A stretch of 64,000 nt of DNA from CAWIJJ01 sp963836405 (GTDB taxonomy: Bacteria; Acidobacteriota; Terriglobia; Bryobacterales; Bryobacteraceae): contig CAWIJL010000018.1 of assembly GCA_963836405.1 (NCBI GenBank), positions 248,001 through 312,000 of the forward strand, given 5' to 3'. Under the pieces are notes generated by a model, which had not been told where the DNA came from, ran no database searches, and saw only the letters and a program-made list of their open reading frames with translations. Numbering within the stretch: position 1 is the first letter of the stretch; the number at the start of each line of letters is the position of its first letter. The position numbers were made by a program, and so were the translations under genes. Positions 53,040 through 61,366 of this stretch are shown here, piece by piece.

Positions 53040-53640
53040 TGCCTCGAGATCATAGTGAAGGAGGTTCCAAGAGGTTTGAGGAACAGCAAGCCTCCGAAAA
53101 CGTAGCGGACCAGGAACGATGATCCGCAGCCGAAGCACTAGTAATAGAGATCGGCTGCGGGGAGCGAGAGGAGATCGGGCGGATTCGGAAGGCGGGTTGA
53201 ACTTGCAGCGAAGCCGGTAGAACCCTTTGATCCGGAGGGATGTAAAAGTCCCGAAGGGGAGTGGAGACCGGGGCAGCGGTAAGTCAGCCCGGTTGCGGAG
53301 CCTGCCACGGGCCTTAGCGAGGAAGCAGCCGGACCTGGGTGCAAACCGGGGCTGGGTGCGGAGCGAAGGGCACACCGGGCGGGTGAAGCGGTCGGGCGGA
53401 GAGCGAAGCAGCAGGCCGGGAGTGTTGACCCTGGAATGGAGGCGCAGAGATAGCGTCGCTGTTGCAGGTGAGCGAAAGGCCGGTGCGGGCTCTCGATCCC
53501 GAGTTGAAAGGCAGTTGCGGCGAGCCGGGAGGCGTTGAGCCGGTGTTCGGGAAACCGAGCACCGGGGAGCGGAACGGCGAAACGTCCGGCGCTTTCAGCT
53601 TGCGATGTTCAGTGCCGGGCATGCCGGCGGTGGACAGGGC
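53040..53640 (+). ncRNA. Candidate large structured RNA (HEARO/omega-RNA-like?)
   Basis: About 700 bp here has no convincing protein; short open frames on both strands lack family features. The plus strand is purine-rich and forms many hairpins: GGAG/CTCC with inner GTTCC/GGAAC (53060-53095), a perfect 10-bp stem CCGCAGCCGA/TCGGCTGCGG (53124-53160), GGCAG/CTGCC (53272-53306), GTGC/GCAC (53356-53373), and an 11-bp stem capped by a GAAA tetraloop (53540-53565). Spacers carry GTGAAG and GCGAAG strings. The layout and a GTGA directly before the first stem (53055-53058) recall HEARO/omega RNAs of IscB-type elements, but no IscB gene is nearby. The family assignment is a guess; the structure is seen. 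Confidence 0.5.
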
Positions 53641-53673
53641 TGTGAATCAGGTCACTTGGAACCATTTTTCTTT

Positions 53674-54555
53674 TCAGGGCAACTTCGCCACCGGTTTGAT
53701 CCCGGCGTGCCCGGCAACATAGCGGCGCACGTAACCCGCAAAGACCTGTTGCATGGCCGGCCAGCAGCGGTCGACGCGGCCCACCGGACGCCCCTCGATC
53801 TCCACCACCGGCAGCAGGTCCCGGGTGGTCGAAGTAATGAAGACTTCGTCTGCGGTTTCGAGCTCCTGAGGGGTCAGCACCTTCTCAGAGACGTCGATAC
53901 CCGGCGTATGGCACTCACCGAGCAGCACCTCGCGCGTGATTCCCGGCAGGCAGCCGGCGCTGAGGGGCGGCGTCCATACTTGATTCCCATTGGCCGCGAA
54001 GATGTTGGCGGACGTGCATTCGGCCACCTCGCCGCGCTCATTGAGGAGGATCACTTCATCGAGGCCGCGGCGCTGCGCGTTCTCGAGCCACGTCAGGTTC
54101 ATCGACCAGGACAGGATTTTTGTGCCGGCGAACGGGCTGGCGGCATGGCGCGCGTTGGCCTGCAAAGCCAGTTTGGCGCCGCCGCCCCAATCCTTGGAAT
54201 CGGCGGTGAGCGCGATCACATCGCTCGCCCGCGCGGGGGCCGGGTTGCCCCACATCCCGCCGCCGTTGCGGACAATCGCCAGGCGGAGCGTCGAGTGCCA
54301 CGCACGGTTGGCCTCCACCAGGTCCAGCAACTTCAGCCGCAGCCGTTCGGGGTCGTCCGGGAGCGCCACGTGGAACAATGCCGCGTCGCGCTGAAGACGG
54401 GCCCAATGCCGTTCCCAGGCGAACAGCACGCCCTCGGCGACGCGCAGGGTGCTGAACACGCCCCACCCGGAAAGCAGCCCTACCTGGCCTGCGGATAGCG
54501 CCGCGTCGTCGTAGTGGCGCAGCGTTTCATTGTGGAGGACAAAACTGTGCAGCAC
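53674..54555 (-). CDS. Class IV aminotransferase (branched-chain/D-amino acid/ADC lyase type)
   Basis: 293 residues. PLP fold type IV: GVFSTLRVAEGVLFAWERHWARL, the Lys in TKILSWSMNLTWLENAQRRGLDEVILLNERGEVAE, then CTSANIFAA and the end LPGITREVLL. These match branched-chain aminotransferase, D-amino acid transaminase and aminodeoxychorismate lyase, which cannot be told apart by eye. The start is ATG 54555. It lies 25 bases after the HipA-like gene on the same strand. Confidence 0.87.
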   Translation of the reverse strand: MLHSFVLHNETLRHYDDAALSAGQVGLLSGWGVFSTLRVAEGVLFAWERHWARLQRDAALFHVALPDDPERLRLKLLDLVEANRAWHSTLRLAIVRNGGGMWGNPAPARASDVIALTADSKDWGGGAKLALQANARHAASPFAGTKILSWSMNLTWLENAQRRGLDEVILLNERGEVAECTSANIFAANGNQVWTPPLSAGCLPGITREVLLGECHTPGIDVSEKVLTPQELETADEVFITSTTRDLLPVVEIEGRPVGRVDRCWPAMQQVFAGYVRRYVAGHAGIKPVAKLP

Positions 54556-54580
54556 CCCGATATTGTAGCGTGGCGCTGCT

Positions 54581-55414
54581 TCATCGCCAGTTGGGGAACG
54601 GATTCAAGCGCGCCGCGCGGCACCCCTCCAGCATATCCACGACCCGCTTCCGGCGTTCGAAGAGCCGTTCCAGCAGCCGCTCCAACTCGTCCTCGTCGCC
54701 TTCCAGCCACTCCAGAGGAACGCCCTTCCAGGCGCGGTCAATCACTTCTTCGGGGAAGTTTCGCACCTGGTCCAGCCATGGCTGAAAGTCGTCGGGGGAA
54801 CGCACGCACTCGTAGACGGCACGGCGCGCGTAGAGACCCTGTACGGCCGATTCGGGGAAGTCCCAGTTGGGCCCGTTGAAGGCGAACCCATGATCGATCA
54901 TACGGGCCACGAAGCCCTTTCCCTGCGTTCCGCCGTCGCGCTGCAGGGTCGCGCGATAGAACACGCACTGCCTGCCGTCGGCATTCGAGGTCCACTTATC
55001 GAACACCAGGATGGCGCGGAAGTCATCGAGGTTAACGACTTTCGCGAGCAGCGCATCGGGCAGGAAATCGTACACGGCCACGCGCTCCGGATCGCCCGGG
55101 TAGCGCGAGCCGAAATGCCACCCGGCGGGCACTTCGATGCGGCGCGTGCCGAGCGTCAGTTGTACGTCCGGATTGTTGCGGAGGAAGCCGCTGGTGACGT
55201 GAACGAGGGCTGTGGGCGGAGCCGAGATCTGGAGGTACTCGAGGAGCACCGAGCAGACGGATTCGTTGATCAGGACGCGCCGGTGCTGCGGGTTGTTCCG
55301 GAACTTGACGACGTAACAATGGCCGTCGTCCGCTTCCAGAAGGTGGGCCTGAGCGCCACCTCGCATTCTCCGGATGTGACGGACGGCCGTGAGCGGCATC
55401 GATAAGAAAACCAC
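54581..55414 (-). CDS. HipA-like kinase family protein
   Basis: 277 residues from GTG 55414; ATG 55399 is also possible. It matches the stand-alone HipA-like kinase family: RRMRGGAQAHLLEADDGHCYVVKFRNNPQHRRVLINE (with the Lys of the nucleotide site), then VNLDDFRAILVFDKWTSNADGRQ (catalytic loop, Asp and Asn) and ARMIDHGFAFNG (metal-binding Asp). No HipB antitoxin-type gene is next to it, which argues against a classic toxin-antitoxin pair. It is probably co-transcribed with the aminotransferase downstream. Confidence 0.82.
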   Translation of the reverse strand: MVFLSMPLTAVRHIRRMRGGAQAHLLEADDGHCYVVKFRNNPQHRRVLINESVCSVLLEYLQISAPPTALVHVTSGFLRNNPDVQLTLGTRRIEVPAGWHFGSRYPGDPERVAVYDFLPDALLAKVVNLDDFRAILVFDKWTSNADGRQCVFYRATLQRDGGTQGKGFVARMIDHGFAFNGPNWDFPESAVQGLYARRAVYECVRSPDDFQPWLDQVRNFPEEVIDRAWKGVPLEWLEGDEDELERLLERLFERRKRVVDMLEGCRAARLNPFPNWR

Positions 55415-55474
55415 GGAGCCGGCGCGCCGGCAACGGTAAACTAGAGTTGTAACACACGGAGGAATAGAACAACG

Positions 55475-55714
55475 ATGGCGGAACCAGCACCCCTCACAAA
55501 CGCTCCCGAGACACCCGCACCTTCGGGCCCGGCCCGCAGCAAGGATGAAATCGCGCTCGAACTGATGAAGTTTATCGCGGTCGCCACCGGCTATGGCAAA
55601 ACTTCGCAGTCCACCGCGGGCTTTTCGGCCAAGGCTTCCGGCCGCACGACAGAGGAGCAGGCGGACGCACTCCTGGAGCTATTCGAGCGCTGCCGGACCG
55701 CAGTCAACAAGTAG
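55475..55714 (+). CDS. Small hypothetical protein
   Basis: 79 residues, ATG 55475 with a GGAGG site 12 bases upstream. The first 22 residues are Pro/Ala/Thr-rich and the rest is a probable helix pair (KDEIALELMKFIAVATGYGK, then TTEEQADALLELFERCRTAVNK). There is no motif I know. It is divergent from the HipA-like gene and convergent with the histone-like gene. Confidence 0.6.
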   Translation: MAEPAPLTNAPETPAPSGPARSKDEIALELMKFIAVATGYGKTSQSTAGFSAKASGRTTEEQADALLELFERCRTAVNK

Positions 55715-55776
55715 ACTGAGGCGACGCGGCCCGGAAGTGGATGAACCACCGGGCCGCGCGTCTCGGGCCGGGTGAC

Positions 55777-56361
55777 TTATCGCTTCTTTCCCGGCGCTTT
55801 TTTGGCTCCGCTCTTCACGGGCGCCTTCTTGTTCGCGGGTGCCTTTTTCGCGGGTGCCTTTTTGGCGGGCGCTTTCTTGGCGGGCGCTTTCTTGGCGGCG
55901 GATTTCTTCACGCTCTTCGACGCGGCCTTCTTGGCGGTGGTCTTTTTCGCGGCCTTCTTGGCTGGCCCCTTCTTGGCCGCTCTCTTGGGTGCCGTCTTCG
56001 CGACGGACTTCTTCACAGCCGCCTTCGCGGGCGGTGCCTTTTTGGCCGCTGCCTTCGTCGCGGGCGCCCTCTTCGCGGTAGAGGCCTTCTTTACCGGTTT
56101 CTTCGGCGGCGCTTCCGGCTCGGCTTCGCCCGCCGGTTCCATCGAATCGGGACCGGACGACGGCTCGACTACCGATGCCGGCAGGGTCGCTTCGGGTTCC
56201 TGCTCTTCCTCGTCCTCCTCGTCTTCGTCGTCGTCATCATCTTCATCGGAGTCATACTCATCGAGCTTGGAACCTTCCGAGGTTTCTTCGTCCTCGTAGT
56301 CGTGGAAGTCTTCCAGGTCTTCTTCGTCTTTGAGAGCCAAGCTGAGCCTGTCGAATATCAA
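55777..56361 (-). CDS. Histone H1-like Lys/Ala-rich protein with acidic N-terminus
   Basis: 194 residues. Residues about 10-95 are very acidic (runs of Asp and Glu), and about 88-194 are Lys/Ala/Pro-rich with repeats of KKAPA, similar to eukaryotic H1 tails and bacterial HC1/HU-tail proteins. It probably binds DNA or RNA through the basic half, perhaps with the acidic half as a chaperone-like regulator. The start is unclear: an AGGAGG box abuts the TTG at 56361 with one base between, which is too close, and no good alternative start follows at the right spacing. Confidence 0.75.
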   Translation of the reverse strand: MIFDRLSLALKDEEDLEDFHDYEDEETSEGSKLDEYDSDEDDDDDEDEEDEEEQEPEATLPASVVEPSSGPDSMEPAGEAEPEAPPKKPVKKASTAKRAPATKAAAKKAPPAKAAVKKSVAKTAPKRAAKKGPAKKAAKKTTAKKAASKSVKKSAAKKAPAKKAPAKKAPAKKAPANKKAPVKSGAKKAPGKKR

Positions 56362-56524
56362 GCAAGCCTCCTGTACTCAGTCACAATCACCCATAGCATA
56401 CCCCTTTTTGCGGCCGCTGCAATATGGAAAATGCGCACCACGGGACAGTTGGCCGCACGCAGCACACGATTGGTGGGGCACTATCGCACGCGAACCGCAA
56501 TCCGGACCTGCGATATGCCGGAGG

Positions 56525-58204
56525 TTACCGGTTGCGCGCAGTGAGGACGGAGGCAGAGCGTTTGCTGGAAGGAGTGGCGGCCCGCTGTACAGGCTTGGCA
56601 GCGGGCGTCTTGGTCTGCTGCGCGGCAGTGGTGTGGCGCGACGTCGATTTGGACTTCACCGCGGGTTTCTTGGTGGAAGGGGGCCGAGAGGCGGCGGGTA
56701 TCAGAAGCGCGTCGCCTTCCGACGCTTCGGTGGACGCGAGTTGGTTCACCGACACAATGCTGCCCGGTGTGGTGTTGTAGCGCTTGCCGATCTCCGCCAG
56801 CGTTTCGCCCGGTCCCACCCGATGCAGACGCCACGATTTCCGGCTGTCTTCGGGCACGTTGCGCAGCGTAGTGACCACCTGATTCCCCAGACCCTTGGGA
56901 ACGTGCGCCTGAAAAGCGCCGGGAATCATGCCGCCGAGAACCGCGGGATTGATCGCCGCCAGCTCCGCGGGCGAGGTTTCCACAATATCGGCCAACAGTG
57001 CCATGCTGGTGGGAGCGGTGATCTCGATGGTGTCATACTCGAGCGGCGGGTCCAGCGTCAATCCGTCGATGCCGTACTCGGCCGGGTACTTCTCCATGAT
57101 TGTCATCGCGAGAATGATCGGGACGTAGTTGGTGGTTTCCGCCGGCAGCACGCCGCGGCGCCGCAGTTCCCAAAAATCGGCGTAGCCGGTGCGCTCCACC
57201 GCTTTCTCCACCGTGCCCGGCCCGCAGTTGTATGCGGCAATTGCCAGGTACCAGTCGCCGAACTCGGTATACAGGTCGCGCAGGTGCCGTGCGGCGGCAC
57301 GCGTGGCCTTCTCCGGGTCCATGCGGTCGTCCGTGTAGGATGTTTGCTTCAGCCCGTACTCGTTGCCGCGCCATTTCAGGAACTGCCACATCCCGCCCGC
57401 TGCCTTCCGCGACATCGCCCTAGGGATAAAGCCGGATTCCGCCTGAGCCAGGTGAATCAGTTCCTGCGGCACGCCTTCTTCATCCAGAATGCGCTGGATC
57501 ATCGGCCGGTATCGTCCGGAGCGCTGGGTCCCGGCCACTACCGTCTTGTGCCCGCGGTTCGCAAAATAATTGATGTATCCGAGGACTGTATCGTTGACCG
57601 ACAAAGGAAGCTGGGAAACGGTCGAGGCGACCTGCTCGCGCACCCGATCCTTCAATCTGGGGTCCACCGGGAAGGTCATCTGAAGCAGATCCTCGAGGGG
57701 CGCTTTCTCGAATTTGCCTTCTTCCACCTGCGCGGAGGCTCCCATGCCGGCTAAATCCATATGGTGGATCTGGTCGACCATCCTGTCCAACTTGGTATCC
57801 AGTTCCATCCAGTCCGTCGGATTCTCGTCGGCGGCCTGCAGCATCAGATCCACCGCCGCGTCGAACTCCCGCCGGGCGGTTGCGATGTCATTTCTCTGAT
57901 AGGCTGCCTTGCCACGCTGGAAGTGCGTGTCGGCCTGCTTCACGGCGGCGAAGCTTTTGTTTGGAACTCGAATGGCGTCGGGATTACCCAGCAGGACTGC
58001 CGGCATTTCCCGCTTGAGGAAGATATTGGTTTCGACCAGAGGGGGAGGCGCCATCTCGACCGTCGCTCCCGCAGTCGGCTTGGGTGCCGGTGGGAGAAAC
58101 GACATTTGGAACCTCGAATGCTGGTTATAGCCGCATCCCGTTGCGGTCGTGAGGGCTGCGGCCAGGAGGAAAAAAGATAGCCGTATGTTGGTTTGATTCG
58201 TCAT
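56525..58204 (-). CDS. MltD-like lytic transglycosylase lipoprotein with LysM domain
   Basis: 559 residues from ATG 58204, with GAGG 7 bases upstream; the frame extends to 58348 without a site. A lipoprotein signal ends in TTATGC. The transglycosylase domain (about 255-400) has the catalytic Glu in LAQAESGFIPRAMSRKAAGGMWQF and the AIAAYNCGPGTV motif. A LysM domain near 475-520 (HRVGPGETLAEIGKRYNTTPGSIVSVNQL) binds peptidoglycan. A Lys/Pro/Ser/Thr-rich tail follows. It cuts peptidoglycan glycan strands, making 1,6-anhydro ends. Confidence 0.92.
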   Translation of the reverse strand: MTNQTNIRLSFFLLAAALTTATGCGYNQHSRFQMSFLPPAPKPTAGATVEMAPPPLVETNIFLKREMPAVLLGNPDAIRVPNKSFAAVKQADTHFQRGKAAYQRNDIATARREFDAAVDLMLQAADENPTDWMELDTKLDRMVDQIHHMDLAGMGASAQVEEGKFEKAPLEDLLQMTFPVDPRLKDRVREQVASTVSQLPLSVNDTVLGYINYFANRGHKTVVAGTQRSGRYRPMIQRILDEEGVPQELIHLAQAESGFIPRAMSRKAAGGMWQFLKWRGNEYGLKQTSYTDDRMDPEKATRAAARHLRDLYTEFGDWYLAIAAYNCGPGTVEKAVERTGYADFWELRRRGVLPAETTNYVPIILAMTIMEKYPAEYGIDGLTLDPPLEYDTIEITAPTSMALLADIVETSPAELAAINPAVLGGMIPGAFQAHVPKGLGNQVVTTLRNVPEDSRKSWRLHRVGPGETLAEIGKRYNTTPGSIVSVNQLASTEASEGDALLIPAASRPPSTKKPAVKSKSTSRHTTAAQQTKTPAAKPVQRAATPSSKRSASVLTARNR

Positions 58205-58422
58205 CAAACAGCCTCGACTTAAGAAAATAAAGAACTTAATCGGGTCTGCGCCCGCTACGAACTTATGAAAGCGTACTACAACTGCCCTGCAGCGCGCAAC
58301 AATAAAAGTGTGTCCAATCGACACCGGGATGTGTCCGGTTTTCCTCACTGACCTCCGAGGGCATCCGGAACCACTTCCGTGGCGGATCCGCTAAACTCCG
58401 CGAATCCGCCCCCGGCAACCGC

Positions 58423-60519
58423 CTACTCCTCTTCTTCTTCCTCGCCGGCCTTGGCCGCTTTGGCCGCGGCGATGATCTTATCCGCCTGCAACTGCGGCAC
58501 GAAATCGTAGTGGTCGAACTCCATCGTGAACGAAGCGCGGCCCTGCGTCATGGCAGTTAAGTCACTCTGATAGTTTAACATCTCGGCCATGGGCACCTGC
58601 GCGCGAATAAACTGCGTGCTGCCCTTGGTCTCCATACCGGCAATGCGGCCGCGGCGGCTGTTCAGGTCGCCCATCAGGTCGCCCGCATACTCCACGGGCG
58701 CCTGAATCTCGACGTTCATCACCGGTTCCAACAGAGCCGGCTTGGCTTGCTGCATGGCGGCTTTGAATGCTTTGCGCGCCGCCAGCTTGAAGGCCAGTTC
58801 CGACGAGTCCACGTCATGATACGAGCCGTCATACACGGTGACCTTGAAATCGACCATCGGGTAGCCGGCCAGGAAACCGTTCTCGGCGGCCTCGACAATA
58901 CCCTTCTCCACTGCCGGGATGTAGTTTTTCGGGATGGCGCCGCCGAAGATTTCATTGGCGAATTCGAATTTGGCGCCGCGGGGGAGCGGCTCCATTTTGA
59001 TCCAGCAGTCGCCGAACTGTCCGTGGCCGCCGGTCTGCTTCTTGTGCCGGCCCTGAACATCGGCGAATCCGCGGATGGTCTCACGGTACGGAATCTTGGG
59101 GGCCTTCAGGGTGACGTCTACTCCATACCGTTTCTTCAGGCGGCTCACCACGATTTCCACGTGCTGCTGTCCGGCGCCGGCAAGCAGAAACTCGCGCGTT
59201 TGGGGATCGCGGTAAAACCGGAGCGACTGGTCTTCCTCGAGGATCCTGTGCACGGCATTGCCCATCCGGTCCTCGTCGTTCCTCGATTTGGCTTCGATGG
59301 CGAAAGCGATGGACGGTTCGGGCAGTTTCACCGGCGGATAGACTACGGTGAAGCCCTTCTCCGCCAGCGTGTCGCCGGTAAGCGTATCCTTGAGCTTGGC
59401 GACGGCACCGATATCTCCCGCCTGCAGTTCGGTAACCGGCTGGAGGGTCTTGCCGAAGGGACTGCTCAAGTGTGCCAGGCGTTCGGTTGTGCCGCGCGTG
59501 GCGTTGACCAGGTTGGCGTCGTTCTTGACCACGCCCGTGATCACCTTGAAAAAGTTGATTCGTCCGGCGAACGGGTCGGCCGTAGTCTTGAAAACCTGGA
59601 TCGAGCAGGGGCCGCTTCCAGCGATCTCCTGGGTGCCGTCGCTGCCGTTCACGTTGGCCGCAACCGGTTCGTGCTCGAGGGGAGAGGGCAGGTTTTCCAC
59701 GATGAAGTTCAGAATCTGGTCGGCGCCGGCGTTGTGCAGTCCGGACGCGCACAGAACCGGGCAGATCCGCATTTCGCGGACGGCATGGCGAAGGCCTTCG
59801 AGGATCTGCTCGGGCTCCAGCGTCCCCTTGTCGAAAAACTCTTCCATGAGGGCGTCGTTGCCCTCGGCTACCATTTCCACCAACGTTTCGTGCGCCTTCT
59901 GCGCCGCATCCGCCAGATTGCCTGGGATATCTCCTTCGCTGCCTTTTCCATCGCCCTCCGCGGCGTAGGTGTATGCCCTCATGCGAATCAGGTCCACCAC
60001 GCCGGAGAAATCCCGCTCCGCCCCGATCGGGATCTGGACGGGCACCGCCGAGCGGCCGAAGGCCTCCTGCACGCTACCGAGCGAGCGATTGAAGTCGGCC
60101 CGTTCGCGGTCGAGCTTATTAATGACGACGGCCCGCGGCAACTTGAAATCGTCGGCGAAATGCCAGACCTTTTCGGTTTGGACTTCCACGCCGGCAACGC
60201 CGTCCACCACGACAATGGCGGCATCGGCGGCGGCCAGAGCCGCGTGCGCATCATTGATAAAGATGTTGTAGCCCGGGGTGTCCAGGATATTGATCTTGGT
60301 CTTCTTCCATTCGGCCACGGCGATGGCAGTGGAGATCGTGATCTTGCGCGAGACTTCTTCCTCGTCAAAATCGGTGATCGTGTTGCCTTCGTCCACCCGA
60401 AGCAGGCGGTTCGTCGCTCCACTGGAGAACAGCAGCCCGGCGGTGAGCGTCGTCTTGCCGGAATCGCCGTGGCCCACCACACCGACGTTCCGAATGTCCT
60501 TGCTTTCGTAGACTTTCAC
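58423..60519 (-). CDS. Elongation factor G-like GTPase (FusA2-type)
   Basis: 698 residues from GTG 60519, which has GGGAG 7 bases upstream. Five EF-G-type domains. The P-loop reads GHGDSGKTTL, NKLD is present, and the DTPG motif is followed by Tyr (DTPGYNIF), where canonical EF-G has the catalytic His (DTPGHVDF). Switch I also differs (EEVSRKITIST instead of ERGITI). These features mark EF-G-like paralogues (FusA2), whose translocase activity is uncertain. The C-terminus is a Glu run. Its role may be a ribosome or stress factor. Confidence 0.9.
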   Translation of the reverse strand: MKVYESKDIRNVGVVGHGDSGKTTLTAGLLFSSGATNRLLRVDEGNTITDFDEEEVSRKITISTAIAVAEWKKTKINILDTPGYNIFINDAHAALAAADAAIVVVDGVAGVEVQTEKVWHFADDFKLPRAVVINKLDRERADFNRSLGSVQEAFGRSAVPVQIPIGAERDFSGVVDLIRMRAYTYAAEGDGKGSEGDIPGNLADAAQKAHETLVEMVAEGNDALMEEFFDKGTLEPEQILEGLRHAVREMRICPVLCASGLHNAGADQILNFIVENLPSPLEHEPVAANVNGSDGTQEIAGSGPCSIQVFKTTADPFAGRINFFKVITGVVKNDANLVNATRGTTERLAHLSSPFGKTLQPVTELQAGDIGAVAKLKDTLTGDTLAEKGFTVVYPPVKLPEPSIAFAIEAKSRNDEDRMGNAVHRILEEDQSLRFYRDPQTREFLLAGAGQQHVEIVVSRLKKRYGVDVTLKAPKIPYRETIRGFADVQGRHKKQTGGHGQFGDCWIKMEPLPRGAKFEFANEIFGGAIPKNYIPAVEKGIVEAAENGFLAGYPMVDFKVTVYDGSYHDVDSSELAFKLAARKAFKAAMQQAKPALLEPVMNVEIQAPVEYAGDLMGDLNSRRGRIAGMETKGSTQFIRAQVPMAEMLNYQSDLTAMTQGRASFTMEFDHYDFVPQLQADKIIAAAKAAKAGEEEEEE

Positions 60520-60666
60520 GGAGGTGCTCCCTTTTAAAACGGCATAGTAACACGTAGGGCAGGTGGGCGGCGGAAAAGGAGCGGCGGTCAAATTAACGCG
60601 TATTGTGTGTGCTTTTGTAGCGGGACTGAACCGCAGGGGTTCCCGCCGCAGCGCTGTCGAGTGTTG

Positions 60667-61302
60667 TCAGGAGGTATCGGCAACGGCCTCCCACAACAGA
60701 TGACATAACGCCCCGCCACGATTGGTGAGAGGCGGCAAGCTCGAAAGACTGCGATCGCGGCCCAGCTTCCGGTGCACCCGCGTTAGCAGGGCACCCACCG
60801 TGCCGGGCCGGATTCTCAGAGCAGCGCCGATCTCCTCGTAGCTCATGCCCTGCGCGCGCAACGTAAGACACTCCATCTCGCGGGCCGTAAGGGCGGAGGC
60901 AACTGCCTGCGCGGCCTGTCTGCGCTCAACCGGGTCATCCGCATCCACCGCCGGAAATAGCGCCTCCACGGCGCCCATTGTGACTTCGTTGCGGCAGGAT
61001 GCCTTCTTCAGCCGGTCCAGCAGGAAATTGCGGAGAGTTTGAAACAACCAGGCTTTGGGATTGGCGATGCTGCGTCCGCAACGCCGTTCGACCATATAGC
61101 GGAGGAACGTCTCCTGTACGGCGTCGTTCTGGATCTCTTCCCTGGCGGCGATTGCCTCCGCAAATCGTTTCAGCCCGGGACTGTGGCGCGTGTAGAGTTC
61201 GGCAATTTCCAGTTCCAACAACGCAGAGCGGTGTTTTGACTCCGGCCGTTGACCCAGCTTCTCCACGTCCCGAGGATAACCGCCGGTCCGCGCGAGAACC
61301 AT
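60667..61302 (-). CDS. ECF-type RNA polymerase sigma factor
   Basis: 211 residues from ATG 61302; the frame is open to 61410, overlapping thiG. Region 2 (about 50-110: LKRFAEAIAAREEIQNDAVQETFLRYMVERR...NPKAWLFQTLRNFLLDRLKK) and region 4 (about 140-190: LTAREMECLTLRAQGMSYEEIGAALRIRPGTVGALLTRVHRKL) are both clear. No anti-sigma factor gene is adjacent. The target promoters are unknown. Confidence 0.85.
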   Translation of the reverse strand: MVLARTGGYPRDVEKLGQRPESKHRSALLELEIAELYTRHSPGLKRFAEAIAAREEIQNDAVQETFLRYMVERRCGRSIANPKAWLFQTLRNFLLDRLKKASCRNEVTMGAVEALFPAVDADDPVERRQAAQAVASALTAREMECLTLRAQGMSYEEIGAALRIRPGTVGALLTRVHRKLGRDRSLSSLPPLTNRGGALCHLLWEAVADTS

Positions 61303-61366
61303 TCCCTTCTGGATATGCCTGGAATGCTTACTTCGGCAAAGCGGGTAATCGAGCGGGTGAGTGGAT

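Noticed and set aside
53530..53575. Group II intron domain V
   Set aside because: The 34-base segment starting GAGCC with a GAAA tetraloop at the right place looks like domain V, but the stem is continuous, without the conserved two-base bulge, and the outer pairs with the AGC triad fail. No intron reverse transcriptase is nearby.
53037..53722. Small open frames on both strands between 53037 and 53722
   Set aside because: They are 86-112 residues, rich in Arg, Gly and Pro, overlap each other in several frames, and show no family features or convincing ribosome sites. GC-rich DNA gives such frames by chance.
54581..55714. Toxin-antitoxin pair of the HipA-like kinase and the 79-residue protein
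   Set aside because: The two genes are divergent, and the small protein has no helix-turn-helix such as HipB would have.
58747..60537. A 596-codon plus-strand frame opposite the EF-G-like gene
   Set aside because: Antisense shadow; the minus-strand product is an unmistakable translation GTPase.
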